This document shows positions 35,661 through 44,064 of a stretch of 64,000 nucleotides of DNA, in pieces. The DNA is taken from positions 37,305-101,304 of the forward strand of contig NZ_JAHNZZ010000003.1 of assembly GCF_019039215.1 (NCBI RefSeq), in the 5' to 3' direction. This stretch comes from Bacillus sp. FJAT-29790. Its GTDB lineage: Bacteria > Bacillota > Bacilli > Bacillales > Cytobacillaceae. Within the stretch, counting starts at the first letter, position 1. The number at the start of each line of letters is the position of its first letter. The position numbers and the translations under genes are program-made. The notes beneath the pieces were generated by a model. It searched no databases. It worked only from the letters and a program-made list of their open reading frames with translations, and was not told where the DNA came from.

Positions 35661-35936
35661 ATGGCTAACAATGAGAGCATTGTTATTTGCCGTTGTGAAG
35701 AAGTGACTTATGGACAACTTCAGACAACGGCAGATGAACATAAATGCACAGCAAGAGAGTTAAAATTAAGAACAAGGGCCGGTATGGGCTTCTGTGGTGG
35801 ACGTACATGCAGACCAACATTAGATCGAATTATTGAAAATGTCATCCCTAACATATCCGCTGGTGATATTCCGTTAAAATACCAGCCTCCCATTCGGCCA
35901 GTGACGTTTGGAACAGTAGGTGAAATGAATGACTAG
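35661..35936 (+). CDS. [2Fe-2S] BFD-like subunit of the D-hydroxyproline dehydrogenase complex
   Basis: 91 residues from the ATG at 35661 (CGAGGAGG 7 bases upstream). Four cysteines in the BFD-type arrangement: IVICRCEEVTYG near the start and MGFCGGRTCRPT after the middle. Such small iron-sulfur subunits or domains accompany FAD subunits in opine oxidase, HcnABC-like and Pseudomonas-type hydroxyproline dehydrogenases. In this operon it precedes a ferredoxin-like subunit and an FAD subunit with overlapping genes, so the three are made together, and they most likely assemble with the DadA-like subunit encoded divergently at 32137-33309. Confidence 0.87.
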   Translation: MANNESIVICRCEEVTYGQLQTTADEHKCTARELKLRTRAGMGFCGGRTCRPTLDRIIENVIPNISAGDIPLKYQPPIRPVTFGTVGEMND

Positions 35937-36261
35937 AATTATAGATCACCCGATTCTAGGGAAATTAAATGATAGAGAAAAGATTTCCTTTCAGTATGAT
36001 GGAAAGATATATGAAGCGTATGAAAATGAAACGATTGCCGCTGCTCTTTTAGCGAACGGGATTAGAAAACTGCGTGTTCACGAGGAAAGCGGAACACCTC
36101 GAGGCATTTATTGCAACATCGGTCACTGCATGGAGTGCCGAGTTATGGTCAATGATCAAGCAAACATAAGAGCCTGTCTAACGGTTGTAAAAAAAGATAT
36201 GGTCGTTGAAAGCGGTAAGCAGCTCCCGAACCCTGTAAAAAGGATGGTGGAACAGCGATGA
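35929..36261 (+). CDS. [2Fe-2S] ferredoxin-like subunit (HcnA/SoxA N-terminal type)
   Basis: 110 residues. After an N-terminal beta part (ISFQYDGKIYEAYENETIAAALLANGI) come the cluster cysteines in GIYCNIGHCMECRVMV and the distant one in IRACLTV. This is the subunit equivalent to HcnA, or to the N-terminal domain of sarcosine oxidase alpha. It overlaps the BFD-like gene by 8 bases and the next gene by 4, so all three are coupled. Role: electron transfer between the two FAD subunits. Confidence 0.88.
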   Translation: MTRIIDHPILGKLNDREKISFQYDGKIYEAYENETIAAALLANGIRKLRVHEESGTPRGIYCNIGHCMECRVMVNDQANIRACLTVVKKDMVVESGKQLPNPVKRMVEQR

Positions 36262-37502
36262 TTGATGTAATCGTAATCGGAAGCGGGCCAGCAGGACTTG
36301 CAGGGGCCATAGCCTGTGCAGGTTTAGGCCTTAAGGTGACAGTCATTGATGAATTTATCAAACCGGGCGGCAGATTGCTGGGACAACTTCATGAGGAACC
36401 ATCTGGTGAATGGTGGAATGGCATTAAAGAATCAGAACGCCTTCATCACGAAGCAAAAAAGTTATCGGTCGATATCCGCTGCGGTGTATCGGTTTATAAC
36501 CTAGAAAAAGAAGATCATTTATGGAACGTGCATACGAGTTCAGGTACGCTAGAAGCGCCCTATGTGCTTGTTGCGACCGGGGCTGCTGAATATCCAATCC
36601 CTCTTCCCGGCTGGACACTTCCTGGCGTTATGTCTATCGGAGCAGCACAAGTAATGACAAATGTCCACCGCGTTCAGGTCGGAAAAAAAGGGATCATTAT
36701 CGGAGCAAATATTTTAGCATTTGCGATTTTAAACGAATTACAGTTAGCGGGGATAAACGTTGATCGGGTTGTCCTTCCTGAAAAAAATGCCATTAGTCAA
36801 AAAGCGGGTGAACCAGAAGAAGTCATGAAATCGCTCTTAAATGCGGCTCACCTCGCTCCATCCCCGTTATTGCGGTTTGGAAGCCGCTTCATGAAAAATG
36901 ACTGGATGAGAAAAATGGCATTAAACTTTTATCCGAAAAGCGGCATGAAAGTGAATGGTACGCCCCTTCAACTGCGCAAAGCAGCCATCGAAATCCTTGG
37001 CAAAGAACAAGTAGAAGGAGTTCGGGTAGCCGATATCGATTCTAGTGGAAACATTGTTTCTGGATCTGAAACGATCTATGAGGCAGACTTCGTTTGCATT
37101 GCAGGCGGTTTGTATCCATTAGCTGAGCTTGCTGCTGTTGCCGGTTGCCCATTCCAATACATTCCTGAGCTTGGCGGTCATGTCCCTCATCATTCTGAAA
37201 CGATGGAAACACCCCTTTCTGGACTTTTTGTCGCTGGCAATATTACCGGAATTGAGAGCGGAAAAATTGCGATGGCACAGGGGACAACCGCAGGACTATC
37301 AATCGCTAAACATGCTGGAAAAGGAGAGGGCACTATCGGCGATCAATTACAGCAAGCCATACAAAACGTCCGCACCGTCCGCCAGCAAGCCGCTATTCAA
37401 TTCAATCCTGACATCGACAGCGGCAGAAGTAAAATGAATGAGCTTTGGGAAAGCCTTTATGCCAATAATTCTAGTAAAGGTTCCCAGAAAAAAATTGGGT
37501 AA
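36258..37502 (+). CDS. FAD/NAD(P)-binding oxidoreductase, alpha-type subunit of the dehydrogenase complex
   Basis: 414 residues. N-terminal dinucleotide site VIVIGSGPAGLAGAIACAGLG, a second nucleotide-binding region around GKKGIIIGANILAFAIL, and a C-terminal FAD motif GLFVAGNITGIESGKIAMAQG. This is the HcnB/LhpE/sarcosine-oxidase-alpha-like partner. With the DadA-like subunit and the two iron-sulfur proteins it completes a heteromeric dehydrogenase, most likely for cis-4-hydroxy-D-proline given the epimerase and deaminase on the other strand. Opine or D-proline oxidation is an alternative. Confidence 0.88.
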   Translation: MIDVIVIGSGPAGLAGAIACAGLGLKVTVIDEFIKPGGRLLGQLHEEPSGEWWNGIKESERLHHEAKKLSVDIRCGVSVYNLEKEDHLWNVHTSSGTLEAPYVLVATGAAEYPIPLPGWTLPGVMSIGAAQVMTNVHRVQVGKKGIIIGANILAFAILNELQLAGINVDRVVLPEKNAISQKAGEPEEVMKSLLNAAHLAPSPLLRFGSRFMKNDWMRKMALNFYPKSGMKVNGTPLQLRKAAIEILGKEQVEGVRVADIDSSGNIVSGSETIYEADFVCIAGGLYPLAELAAVAGCPFQYIPELGGHVPHHSETMETPLSGLFVAGNITGIESGKIAMAQGTTAGLSIAKHAGKGEGTIGDQLQQAIQNVRTVRQQAAIQFNPDIDSGRSKMNELWESLYANNSSKGSQKKIG

Positions 37503-37571
37503 ATAGAAAACAATCCAGCATCGAAGTCAAAGGCTGGATCTGCACGTAAATTGATAACTTCACCTAGAATT

Positions 37572-37606
37572 AAAAAATCCGCGGCTGCCGTGGTTGCGGA
37601 TTTTTT
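37572..37606 (+). terminator. Terminator of the dehydrogenase accessory operon
   Basis: AAAAAATCCGC (37572-37582) pairs with GCGGATTTTTT (37596-37606); the T run is part of the descending arm. Works in both directions. Confidence 0.88.
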
Positions 37607-37829
37607 ATCTTTTGTTCTGATTTCTTCCTATACACATTTCACTTCTTAGTATCACTTCATACATATTAGGATCAAGTACTCAATTCCCAAATTACTAAAA
37701 TTTTCCTGGTAATAAAATCATATCCAGATATAAAATAAATAGTCAATATTATCGGAATATTGTATACTTTCAAAAACATTTCCTTTAACATAAATGAAAG
37801 GAGGTGAATAAATAGGGGTTAAAAAAACG

Positions 37830-37904
37830 ATGATCAAGCTATTGTTACAAGATTTGATTTGGATTTTAAGAAAAAGTAAACATTTACGAGGGGGATTAAT
37901 TTGA
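37830..37904 (+). CDS. Possible 24-residue leader peptide coupled to the Liv-type binding protein
   Basis: ATG at 37830, 24 codons rich in leucine and isoleucine (MIKLLLQDLIWILRKSKHL, then RGGLI). Its TGA stop overlaps the TTG start of the binding-protein gene (TTGA). An AGGGG lies 11 bases before the ATG and a much stronger AAAGGAGGTG further up, which has no start codon at normal distance. It could mediate translational coupling or attenuation, or be chance. No family. Confidence 0.3.
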   Translation: MIKLLLQDLIWILRKSKHLRGGLI

Positions 37905-39073
37905 AAAAGTATTCTATTTTCACAATTGGTTTTGTGCTAATCTTTTCAATTTTTCTAAGTGCTTGTTCTAAGGAAAGTAGCTCCGGTGGCTCCGGTGGCG
38001 GCAGTAGTAGCGGTGGTGGTAAAAACAGCGATGAGATTTTAGTCGGGGTCCTTCTTCCTGTCACAGGAAATAATGCAACAGACGGGAAAGACATGTTAAA
38101 TGCGATGAAAATGTCCGTTGAAAAAATTAATGATGACGGCGGAGTTCTAGGAAAGAAACTAAAACTTGAAGTTGCAGATGATGCGTGTGACCCGCAAATG
38201 GCTACGACCGCTGCAAACAAGCTCGTTTCAATGGAAGTAACTGCGGTTGTAGGAGGCTATTGCTCGGGATCGACATTGCCTGCATCCGGCGTTTTCCAAA
38301 ATGCAAACATTCCAATGGTTGTTGCTGCAGCTAACTCATCTGAATTACCTTCACAAGGATATGACAGTTTATTTTTAATTAATGGACTTGTACCTGACCA
38401 AGCGCAAACAGGTGCTGATTATTTCAATGACACTGGTGCAAAAAATATTGCAATCATCCACGATAACTCTGCCTATGCAAAAGATTTAGCCGATTTTGCT
38501 AAAAAGTCTGTTGAAGGGAATGGCGGGAAAGTGATCGCCTTTGAAGCAATTAATCCAGAAGAGAAGGATTTCGGATCCTTAATGACTAAGCTAAAATCAC
38601 TAAATCCCGACGGCACATATTTTACAGGGTATTACGCAGCTGGCGGCCTTATGCTTAAACAATTTAAAGAAAAGGGCGTCTCAGGCTCATTTATGGTCGG
38701 TGATGGCAGTTATTCACCGGATATTATCGATATTGCAGGCCCGGACAATGCAAACGATCTATTAGTAACAGCGACACCAACAGCCAATTTCATCCCTGGT
38801 GCAGACGAATTTGTAAGCGAATACAAAAGCAAATATAATAACTTGTCCCCTGGACCATTCTCTGCCCTTTCTTACAATGGTATGAATTTATTGGCGGATG
38901 CGCTGAAAAGAGCAAACTCTACAGATCGTGATGAACTGAAAAAGGCTTTAAAGGAGACAAAGGAATTCCAAGGTATTGGACAAGTCATTGAATTTAATGA
39001 GCAAAACTCTTTAAATCAATCAAACTTCCATGTTATGAAAGTAGCCGGTGGCGAATTTACTTTAGAAAAATAG
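37901..39073 (+). CDS. Branched-chain-amino-acid-type ABC substrate-binding lipoprotein (LivJ-like)
   Basis: 390 residues. TTG start at 37901 with GAGGGGG about 7 bases upstream. Lipoprotein signal with lipobox FLSAC (Cys22), then a Gly/Ser linker, then the type I periplasmic fold (ILVGVLLPVTGNNATDGKDML, KKLKLEVADDACDPQMA). Members bind leucine/isoleucine/valine but also many other amino acids, amides and aromatic acids. The neighbours (hydroxyproline genes on one side, prolyl peptidase on the other) make proline or hydroxyproline plausible. First gene of the livJHMGF-like cluster. Confidence 0.92.
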   Translation: MKKYSIFTIGFVLIFSIFLSACSKESSSGGSGGGSSSGGGKNSDEILVGVLLPVTGNNATDGKDMLNAMKMSVEKINDDGGVLGKKLKLEVADDACDPQMATTAANKLVSMEVTAVVGGYCSGSTLPASGVFQNANIPMVVAAANSSELPSQGYDSLFLINGLVPDQAQTGADYFNDTGAKNIAIIHDNSAYAKDLADFAKKSVEGNGGKVIAFEAINPEEKDFGSLMTKLKSLNPDGTYFTGYYAAGGLMLKQFKEKGVSGSFMVGDGSYSPDIIDIAGPDNANDLLVTATPTANFIPGADEFVSEYKSKYNNLSPGPFSALSYNGMNLLADALKRANSTDRDELKKALKETKEFQGIGQVIEFNEQNSLNQSNFHVMKVAGGEFTLEK

Positions 39074-39086
39074 TGTGATTCAGTTG

Positions 39087-39123
39087 TTGGAGCTGTTTAA
39101 TTATTTTCAGTAAACAGCTCCAA
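39087..39123. other. Perfect 13-bp stem-loop after the binding-protein gene
   Basis: TTGGAGCTGTTTA (39087-39099) pairs with TAAACAGCTCCAA (39111-39123). No T run follows. Such stems between a binding protein and its permeases often protect the 5' message or cause partial termination, giving more binding protein than permease. Confidence 0.6.
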
Positions 39124-39171
39124 TGAGACTTCACTCAGTGGGGATTACTACCCTTTAATCTGCGATAAAAT
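39124..39171. repeat. Dispersed repeat family C, deleted copy 3
   Basis: Only the two ends are left: GAGACTTCACTCAGTGGGGA and CCTTTAATCTGCGATAAAA, about 48 bases in all. It lies between the hairpin and the permease gene. Confidence 0.65.
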
Positions 39172-39195
39172 ACCTCAGAAAAGAGTGATAAGCAA

Positions 39196-40101
39196 ATGGA
39201 TGTTTTTTTTCAAATTTTAATCGATGGACTTGTGATCGGTGCTTTTTACAGTTTGATTGCTTTAGGATATACGATGGTTTACGGAATTATTAAGCTATTA
39301 AACTTTGCCCATGGTGATTTATATATGATTGGGGCTTTTATAGGGTATACGCTGCTCTCTATTTTTACAGGTGATGGCGGCATGAATACAGGCATATTAG
39401 GAATTGGCATGGTTTTTATCATCACGATGGTTATTGTTGGATTCCTCGGCATGGGAATAGAGAGAATTGCTTATCGTCCCCTACTTCTAGCACCGAGGCT
39501 TTCGATCCTAATTACCGCTATTGGCGTTTCTTTATCACTAGAATATACATCCATGATCGGATGGGGTGCTTCCTATAAAGTCTACCCGATTAAATTACCA
39601 AATGATGGTTTACAACTATTAGGAACACAAATCTCTTTTGCGCAAATTGGCATGATTGCACTATCTGCAATGTTAATGCTTGGACTTCGTATATTTATCG
39701 ATAAAACGATTTATGGAAAGGCAATGCGTGCCATTGCATTAGACCAAACAGCTTGTAGCTTAATGGGGATTAATGTGTACAGAATCATTGCGCTTACATT
39801 TTTTATCGGTGCATTCTTGGCTGCGGGAGCGGGAATCATGTCGGGCGTTTATTACGGAACAATTAACTTCATGATGGGTTTTATTATTGGATTAAAAGCA
39901 TTTACAGCAGCTGTTTTAGGGGGAATAGGAAATATTACCGGTGCCATGCTTGGCGGGTTTGTTCTAGGGATTGTAGAAGCATATGGAACCTTTTACTTAG
40001 GTGGCTCATGGAAGGATGTACTTGCTTTCGGTATTCTCATTTTGTTTTTAGTATTTAAGCCCACTGGCATTCTAGGAGCAAAAGAAATGGAGAGGATGTA
40101 A
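39196..40101 (+). CDS. livH: Branched-chain-amino-acid-type ABC permease (LivH-like)
   Basis: 301 residues, eight or so membrane segments. LivH marks: LIDGLVIGAFYSLIALGYTMVYGI at the start and the loop GKAMRAIALDQTACSLMGINV. GKAMRA and the late AVLGGIGNITGAMLGG segment are typical of the family. The ribosome site is weak (AGAGTGATAAG), which with the hairpin upstream should lower its level relative to the binding protein. Overall channel partner of the LivM-like protein. Confidence 0.92.
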   Translation: MDVFFQILIDGLVIGAFYSLIALGYTMVYGIIKLLNFAHGDLYMIGAFIGYTLLSIFTGDGGMNTGILGIGMVFIITMVIVGFLGMGIERIAYRPLLLAPRLSILITAIGVSLSLEYTSMIGWGASYKVYPIKLPNDGLQLLGTQISFAQIGMIALSAMLMLGLRIFIDKTIYGKAMRAIALDQTACSLMGINVYRIIALTFFIGAFLAAGAGIMSGVYYGTINFMMGFIIGLKAFTAAVLGGIGNITGAMLGGFVLGIVEAYGTFYLGGSWKDVLAFGILILFLVFKPTGILGAKEMERM

Positions 40102-40103
40102 AG

Positions 40104-41081
40104 ATGAAAAAGTATAAGAAACCTTCCCTTTTGCTGCTAGTCATCGTTATGTTCCTTCTTCCGCTTTTTCTAAATATATATTGGTTAGATGTTTTAACAC
40201 TTGTTCTATTTTATGTTGTGCTCACACAAGGATTAAATATCGTCGTAGGTTATACAGGATTACTAGATTTGGGGTATGCAGCATTTTTTGCCGTTGGCGC
40301 CTATACGACAGCAATATTAATGACAACCTTCCATTGGTCCTTCTGGTTGACCCTTCCTGTCGCCTTTGTATTTGCTGCAATCTCAGGAATCATTGTTGGT
40401 ACACCAACCCTTCGACTAAGAAGCGATTATTTGGCCATTGTTACTCTTGGTTTCGGTGAAATCGTTAAAATATTGGCAACAAATTTAGAGATTACTGGCT
40501 CAGCATCAGGGATTTATGGAATTCCTAGACCGTCGATTGGCAGTTATATCATGTCATCACAAAAGGATTTTTATTATTTAATTCTGATTGTCGCCCTCAT
40601 TTCTATTATCGCTGTTTATCGGTTAGGTCACTCGAGAATTGGCCGTGCATGGATTTATATTCGTGAAGATGAGGATGCCGCTGAAGCAATGGGAATTAAT
40701 CGAATTCGGCTTAAATTACTGTCATATGCTTCGGGTGCCGTTATTGGCAGCTTTGCAGGATCGATATTTGCAGTCAAAATGAGTGCCATCGCCCCATTAA
40801 GCTTTAGCTTCTTGCAATCAGTTATGATTCTACTTGCTGTTGTATTAGGGGGACTGGGCAGTATTCCCGGGGTTGTTATTGGTGCTGCATTAGTCATTGT
40901 GCTTCCTGAAATGTTACGTGGAGCCGACGATTGGCGCTATTTAATATTCGGTATTTCCTTAGTTGCGATGATGATTTTCCGTCCTCAAGGGATTTGGCCA
41001 ACGAAAAATGAAACAGAGGATGTTTCCGATCTTGAAGAGATGGATGAAGATAATGATAAGAATCATTCCATACCCGTTTAA
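40104..41081 (+). CDS. livM: Branched-chain-amino-acid-type ABC permease (LivM-like)
   Basis: 325 residues. Family marks: VVGYTGLLDLGYAAFFAVGAYT, TLRLRSDYLAIVTLGFGEI, the EAA-like RIGRAWIYIREDEDAAEAMGIN loop and VLGGLGSIPGVVIGAALV. It ends with an acidic tail (EDVSDLEEMDEDND). Start follows the LivH stop by two bases with GGAGAGGATG upstream. Confidence 0.92.
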   Translation: MKKYKKPSLLLLVIVMFLLPLFLNIYWLDVLTLVLFYVVLTQGLNIVVGYTGLLDLGYAAFFAVGAYTTAILMTTFHWSFWLTLPVAFVFAAISGIIVGTPTLRLRSDYLAIVTLGFGEIVKILATNLEITGSASGIYGIPRPSIGSYIMSSQKDFYYLILIVALISIIAVYRLGHSRIGRAWIYIREDEDAAEAMGINRIRLKLLSYASGAVIGSFAGSIFAVKMSAIAPLSFSFLQSVMILLAVVLGGLGSIPGVVIGAALVIVLPEMLRGADDWRYLIFGISLVAMMIFRPQGIWPTKNETEDVSDLEEMDEDNDKNHSIPV

Positions 41082-41102
41082 CTTTAAGCAATCCAAGGTA
41101 AA

Positions 41103-41140
41103 TATCTGGGCGCAAATACGCCAAGGCGAATTTGATTTTT
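41103..41140. repeat. Dispersed repeat family B, short copy 2 (opposite strand)
   Basis: ATCTGGGCGCAAATACGCCA followed by AGGCGAATTTGATTTTT is the complement of the left end of the family B copies at 25207 and 52804. It lies inside the Liv cluster, between livM and livG, without breaking a gene. Confidence 0.75.
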
Positions 41141-41169
41141 TTAAACTACTCCGGAAAAGAGGGTAACGT

Positions 41170-41940
41170 ATGTCTATTTTAACTGTAAATAATCTTAAGC
41201 TTCAATTCGGAGGATTACTTGCTGTCAATGATTTATCCTTTACTGTTGAAAAAAACTCAATCTCCAGTATTATCGGTCCAAATGGAGCGGGAAAAACCTC
41301 CGTATTCAACATGATTACAGGATTTTATCGGCCAACGAGCGGAGAAATTCAATTAGACGGGATTAGTCTAATTAATAAAAAGCCTAGTCACATCACAACA
41401 TTAGGAATGGCCCGCACATTTCAGAATCTCCGCTTATTTCCCAATTTATCCGTATTGGATAATGTAAAATCAGGGATGCATTGCCGAACGAAACAGGCAG
41501 TATGGGGCGCTTTATTTCGTACAAAGAGCCAGAAAGAAGAAGAAAGATTAATAGAAGAAGTTGCACAAGAGTGCATTGATTTTGTCGGGATACGAAAGTA
41601 TATGAAAAGATCAGCGAAAAATTTACCCTATGGTGCACAAAGGTATTTGGAAATTGCCCGTGCATTAGCTACAAAACCAAAAATAATTCTGCTTGATGAG
41701 CCAGCTGCAGGGCTGAACTTTGAAGAAAAACAATACTTGATTGAGCTTATTCGGCGGATTCGCGATGATTTCAATATTACTGTATTAATGATTGAACATG
41801 ATATGGCGTTAATCAAACAAATTTCTGAACATATTACCGTGATTGATTATGGTTATAAGATTGCGGAAGGAACGCCAGAGGAAGTGCTGAATAACGAAAA
41901 GGTAATCGAAGCATATTTAGGCAAGGAGGATGTCAGTTGA
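41170..41940 (+). CDS. livG: Branched-chain-amino-acid-type ABC ATP-binding protein (LivG-like)
   Basis: 256 residues. Walker A GPNGAGKTS, Q-loop TFQNLRLFPNLS, the signature is degenerate (LPYGAQRYLEIARAL instead of LSGGQ), as usual for LivG, Walker B KIILLDEPAAGLN and the LivG C-terminal extension (ITVIDYGYKIAEGTPEEV). GAGGGTAACGT precedes the ATG. Forms a heterodimer with LivF. Confidence 0.93.
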   Translation: MSILTVNNLKLQFGGLLAVNDLSFTVEKNSISSIIGPNGAGKTSVFNMITGFYRPTSGEIQLDGISLINKKPSHITTLGMARTFQNLRLFPNLSVLDNVKSGMHCRTKQAVWGALFRTKSQKEEERLIEEVAQECIDFVGIRKYMKRSAKNLPYGAQRYLEIARALATKPKIILLDEPAAGLNFEEKQYLIELIRRIRDDFNITVLMIEHDMALIKQISEHITVIDYGYKIAEGTPEEVLNNEKVIEAYLGKEDVS

Positions 41941-42653
41941 AACCTCTATTAAAACTTACGAATGTTAATTCTTACTATGGAAAAATTCGTGCACTCAATG
42001 ATGTGAGTGTGGAAATAAACGAAGGGGAAATCGTTGCCTTGCTTGGCAGTAACGGGGCGGGTAAAAGCACTACTTTAAAAACAATCTCAGGGATTATTAC
42101 ACCTAAATCCGGAGAAATTGAATGGAATGGCCAAAGTATCGTCGGGGTCCCTCCGCATAAAATTGTTGAATCAGGGATTATTCATGTTCCGGAAGGAAGA
42201 CGAATCTTTGGCGGGTTAACAATTACTGAGAACCTGGAGTTAGGAGCATTTACATTTAGGAAAGACAAAAAGTGGATAAAAGAAGGAATTGAACGTTCAT
42301 TCGATTTGTTTCCACGATTAAAGGAGCGGGCAAAACAATTAGCCGGTACGCTAAGCGGAGGAGAACAGCAAATGCTTGCGATCAGCCGAGGGCTTATGGG
42401 TAATCCAAAGCTCCTCATGCTGGATGAACCATCCATGGGACTCGCCCCAATCATCGTCCAAGAAATTATGAAAATCATCCAAGAAATTAACAAACAAGGG
42501 ACAACAATCTTGTTAATTGAGCAGAATGCCAAAGCTGCACTTCGTTTAGCTGATAGAGGATATTTAATTGAAATCGGAAATATCGTCATGCATGATACGG
42601 CCGACGTATTGCGTGAGGATGATAAGATTATTAAGGCTTATTTGGGCGCTTAA
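41937..42653 (+). CDS. livF: Branched-chain-amino-acid-type ABC ATP-binding protein (LivF-like)
   Basis: 238 residues. TTG start at 41937 overlaps the livG stop (TTGA) and has AAGGAGG about 8 bases upstream. Walker A GSNGAGKSTT, signature LSGGEQQMLAISRGL, Walker B KLLMLDEPSMGLAP. Last gene of the importer cluster; a bidirectional terminator follows. Confidence 0.93.
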   Translation: MKPLLKLTNVNSYYGKIRALNDVSVEINEGEIVALLGSNGAGKSTTLKTISGIITPKSGEIEWNGQSIVGVPPHKIVESGIIHVPEGRRIFGGLTITENLELGAFTFRKDKKWIKEGIERSFDLFPRLKERAKQLAGTLSGGEQQMLAISRGLMGNPKLLMLDEPSMGLAPIIVQEIMKIIQEINKQGTTILLIEQNAKAALRLADRGYLIEIGNIVMHDTADVLREDDKIIKAYLGA

Positions 42654-42753
42654 ACCACGATAACTTCGAAAGGAAAATAATTTAAAAACGATTGTTTTTG
42701 ACAGCCCTCTTTAGTATGAATTAAAAAAAACGCACAACTTTAGATTGATAAAG

Positions 42754-42785
42754 AAAAACAGCACAGATTTATTGTGCTGTTTTGT
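42754..42785. terminator. Bidirectional terminator between livF and the M24 peptidase gene
   Basis: AAAACAGCACA pairs with TGTGCTGTTTT around a short AT loop, with A and T tails on both sides. It serves the two converging transcripts. Confidence 0.85.
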
Positions 42786-42794
42786 TTCCTTTTT

Positions 42795-43901
42795 TTAACC
42801 TATCCGAATTAACTCCGTCGGGAATGTTGTAAGCAAATTTGCTTTTCCATCTTCTCCAATATAGACATTTTCCTCGATACGGACGCCGCCAAATCCAGGA
42901 ATATAAATCCCCGGTTCAATCGTAAACAATAATCCGCTTTCTGCTATTAATTGATTGTTTTCATGGATTGAAGGCTCTTCATGCACATCGATCCCTAAGC
43001 CATGCCCAACACGGTTATTAAAATATTGTCCATATCCGGCTTCCTTGATCACATTGCGGGCTGCGATATCAAATGTACCAATTGGGACACCCGCTTTTGA
43101 TGCGTTCACTCCTTCTTGCGTTGCTTTACGGACGATTTCATAAATCTCCCTCTGTTTTTCTGTTTCCTCGCCGATCACGAAGGTACGTGTGATATCTGAA
43201 CAGTATCCATCAACGATGACTCCCATATCAATTAATAAAAAGTCACCTTTAATCATTTTCTTTCTATTAGGACTTCCATGCGGCAAAGACGCTTTTGCCC
43301 CTGAAAGAACTGTTGTAGAAAACGATGGTCCCTCAGCACCAAATTTTCTCATTAAGTATTCAAATTCAGCCACTAAATCCAGTTCAGTCATCCCATCTCT
43401 AACGGTTTTGATTCCTTCACCTAATACTTTTTCTATCACCTGAATTGCATGCTGAACCTTGCTGCACTCTTCCGGAGTCTTTCTCATTCGTTGACCGGAA
43501 ATAAAATCACCAATATTTTTGTAGCTGAAGTCCGAAAAATAATGATTCAATTGTTCTTGTTGAAACAACGAAACATTTTTTGTTTCTAACCCAATAACCT
43601 TGACGCTTTCCCCTACTGTCTTTTTTAGAATTTGATACGGATTTAATTCATCTGAAACAGTGACAATCCGTTTGATATATGAATGTTCCTCTGCCACCTC
43701 TTGATCAAGCGCGGGAACAAATAAATATTGATTTTGCTTTTTCAGATCGATCACCACAGCCATAAACCGTTCATAAGGTTCAGAATTAAAACCAGTATAA
43801 TAGAAGACATTTTTCGGTGAAGTGATGATTGCTAGGTCAATTTGCTGATTTTCTAAATGCCGGATTAAAGAATCTATTCTATTTTTATATTGAGATTGCA
43901 T
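42795..43901 (-). CDS. M24-family metallopeptidase, Xaa-Pro dipeptidase/aminopeptidase type
   Basis: 368 residues: N-terminal creatinase-like domain (about 1-130) and C-terminal pita-bread domain. The five metal ligands are visible: Asp in LLIDMGVIVDGYCSDITRTF (both), His in VGHGLGIDVHEEP, Glu in FTIEPGIYIPG and Glu in VRIEENVYI. This is the PepQ/YqhT group that cleaves bonds before proline, so it can free proline or hydroxyproline from imported peptides. It faces the Liv cluster and may be part of the same nutritional system. Creatinase-like C-N hydrolysis is the alternative. Confidence 0.88.
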   Translation of the reverse strand: MQSQYKNRIDSLIRHLENQQIDLAIITSPKNVFYYTGFNSEPYERFMAVVIDLKKQNQYLFVPALDQEVAEEHSYIKRIVTVSDELNPYQILKKTVGESVKVIGLETKNVSLFQQEQLNHYFSDFSYKNIGDFISGQRMRKTPEECSKVQHAIQVIEKVLGEGIKTVRDGMTELDLVAEFEYLMRKFGAEGPSFSTTVLSGAKASLPHGSPNRKKMIKGDFLLIDMGVIVDGYCSDITRTFVIGEETEKQREIYEIVRKATQEGVNASKAGVPIGTFDIAARNVIKEAGYGQYFNNRVGHGLGIDVHEEPSIHENNQLIAESGLLFTIEPGIYIPGFGGVRIEENVYIGEDGKANLLTTFPTELIRIG

Positions 43902-44025
43902 AAATACACGCCCTTCGATTGTTTTTTCCTATATTGTAAATTAGTTTTTCTCCCCCGTATATTCTTATGGCACTCTTTCTATTATTTTTTGCCGAATTAA
44001 GGAAATAGCCAACAAAAAACAAAAT

Positions 44026-44064
44026 AAAAACGAGGCTGTTCTTTTAGAGACAGCCCCGTTTTTC
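44026..44064 (-). terminator. Terminator of the OpuA betaine importer operon
   Basis: AAAAACGAGGCTGT pairs with ACAGCCCCGTTTTT (one mismatch) around TCTTTTAG-like loop sequence. The T run is present on the minus strand just after the stop of the fused permease/binding protein. Confidence 0.82.

Noticed and set aside
37572..37900. Possible riboswitch or T-box before the Liv cluster
   Set aside because: No T-box, specifier-loop or known riboswitch core could be recognised; only a terminator belonging to the upstream operon is seen.
42182..42589. 135-codon minus-strand frame
   Set aside because: Antisense to livF, whose ATPase motifs are intact in the other direction.
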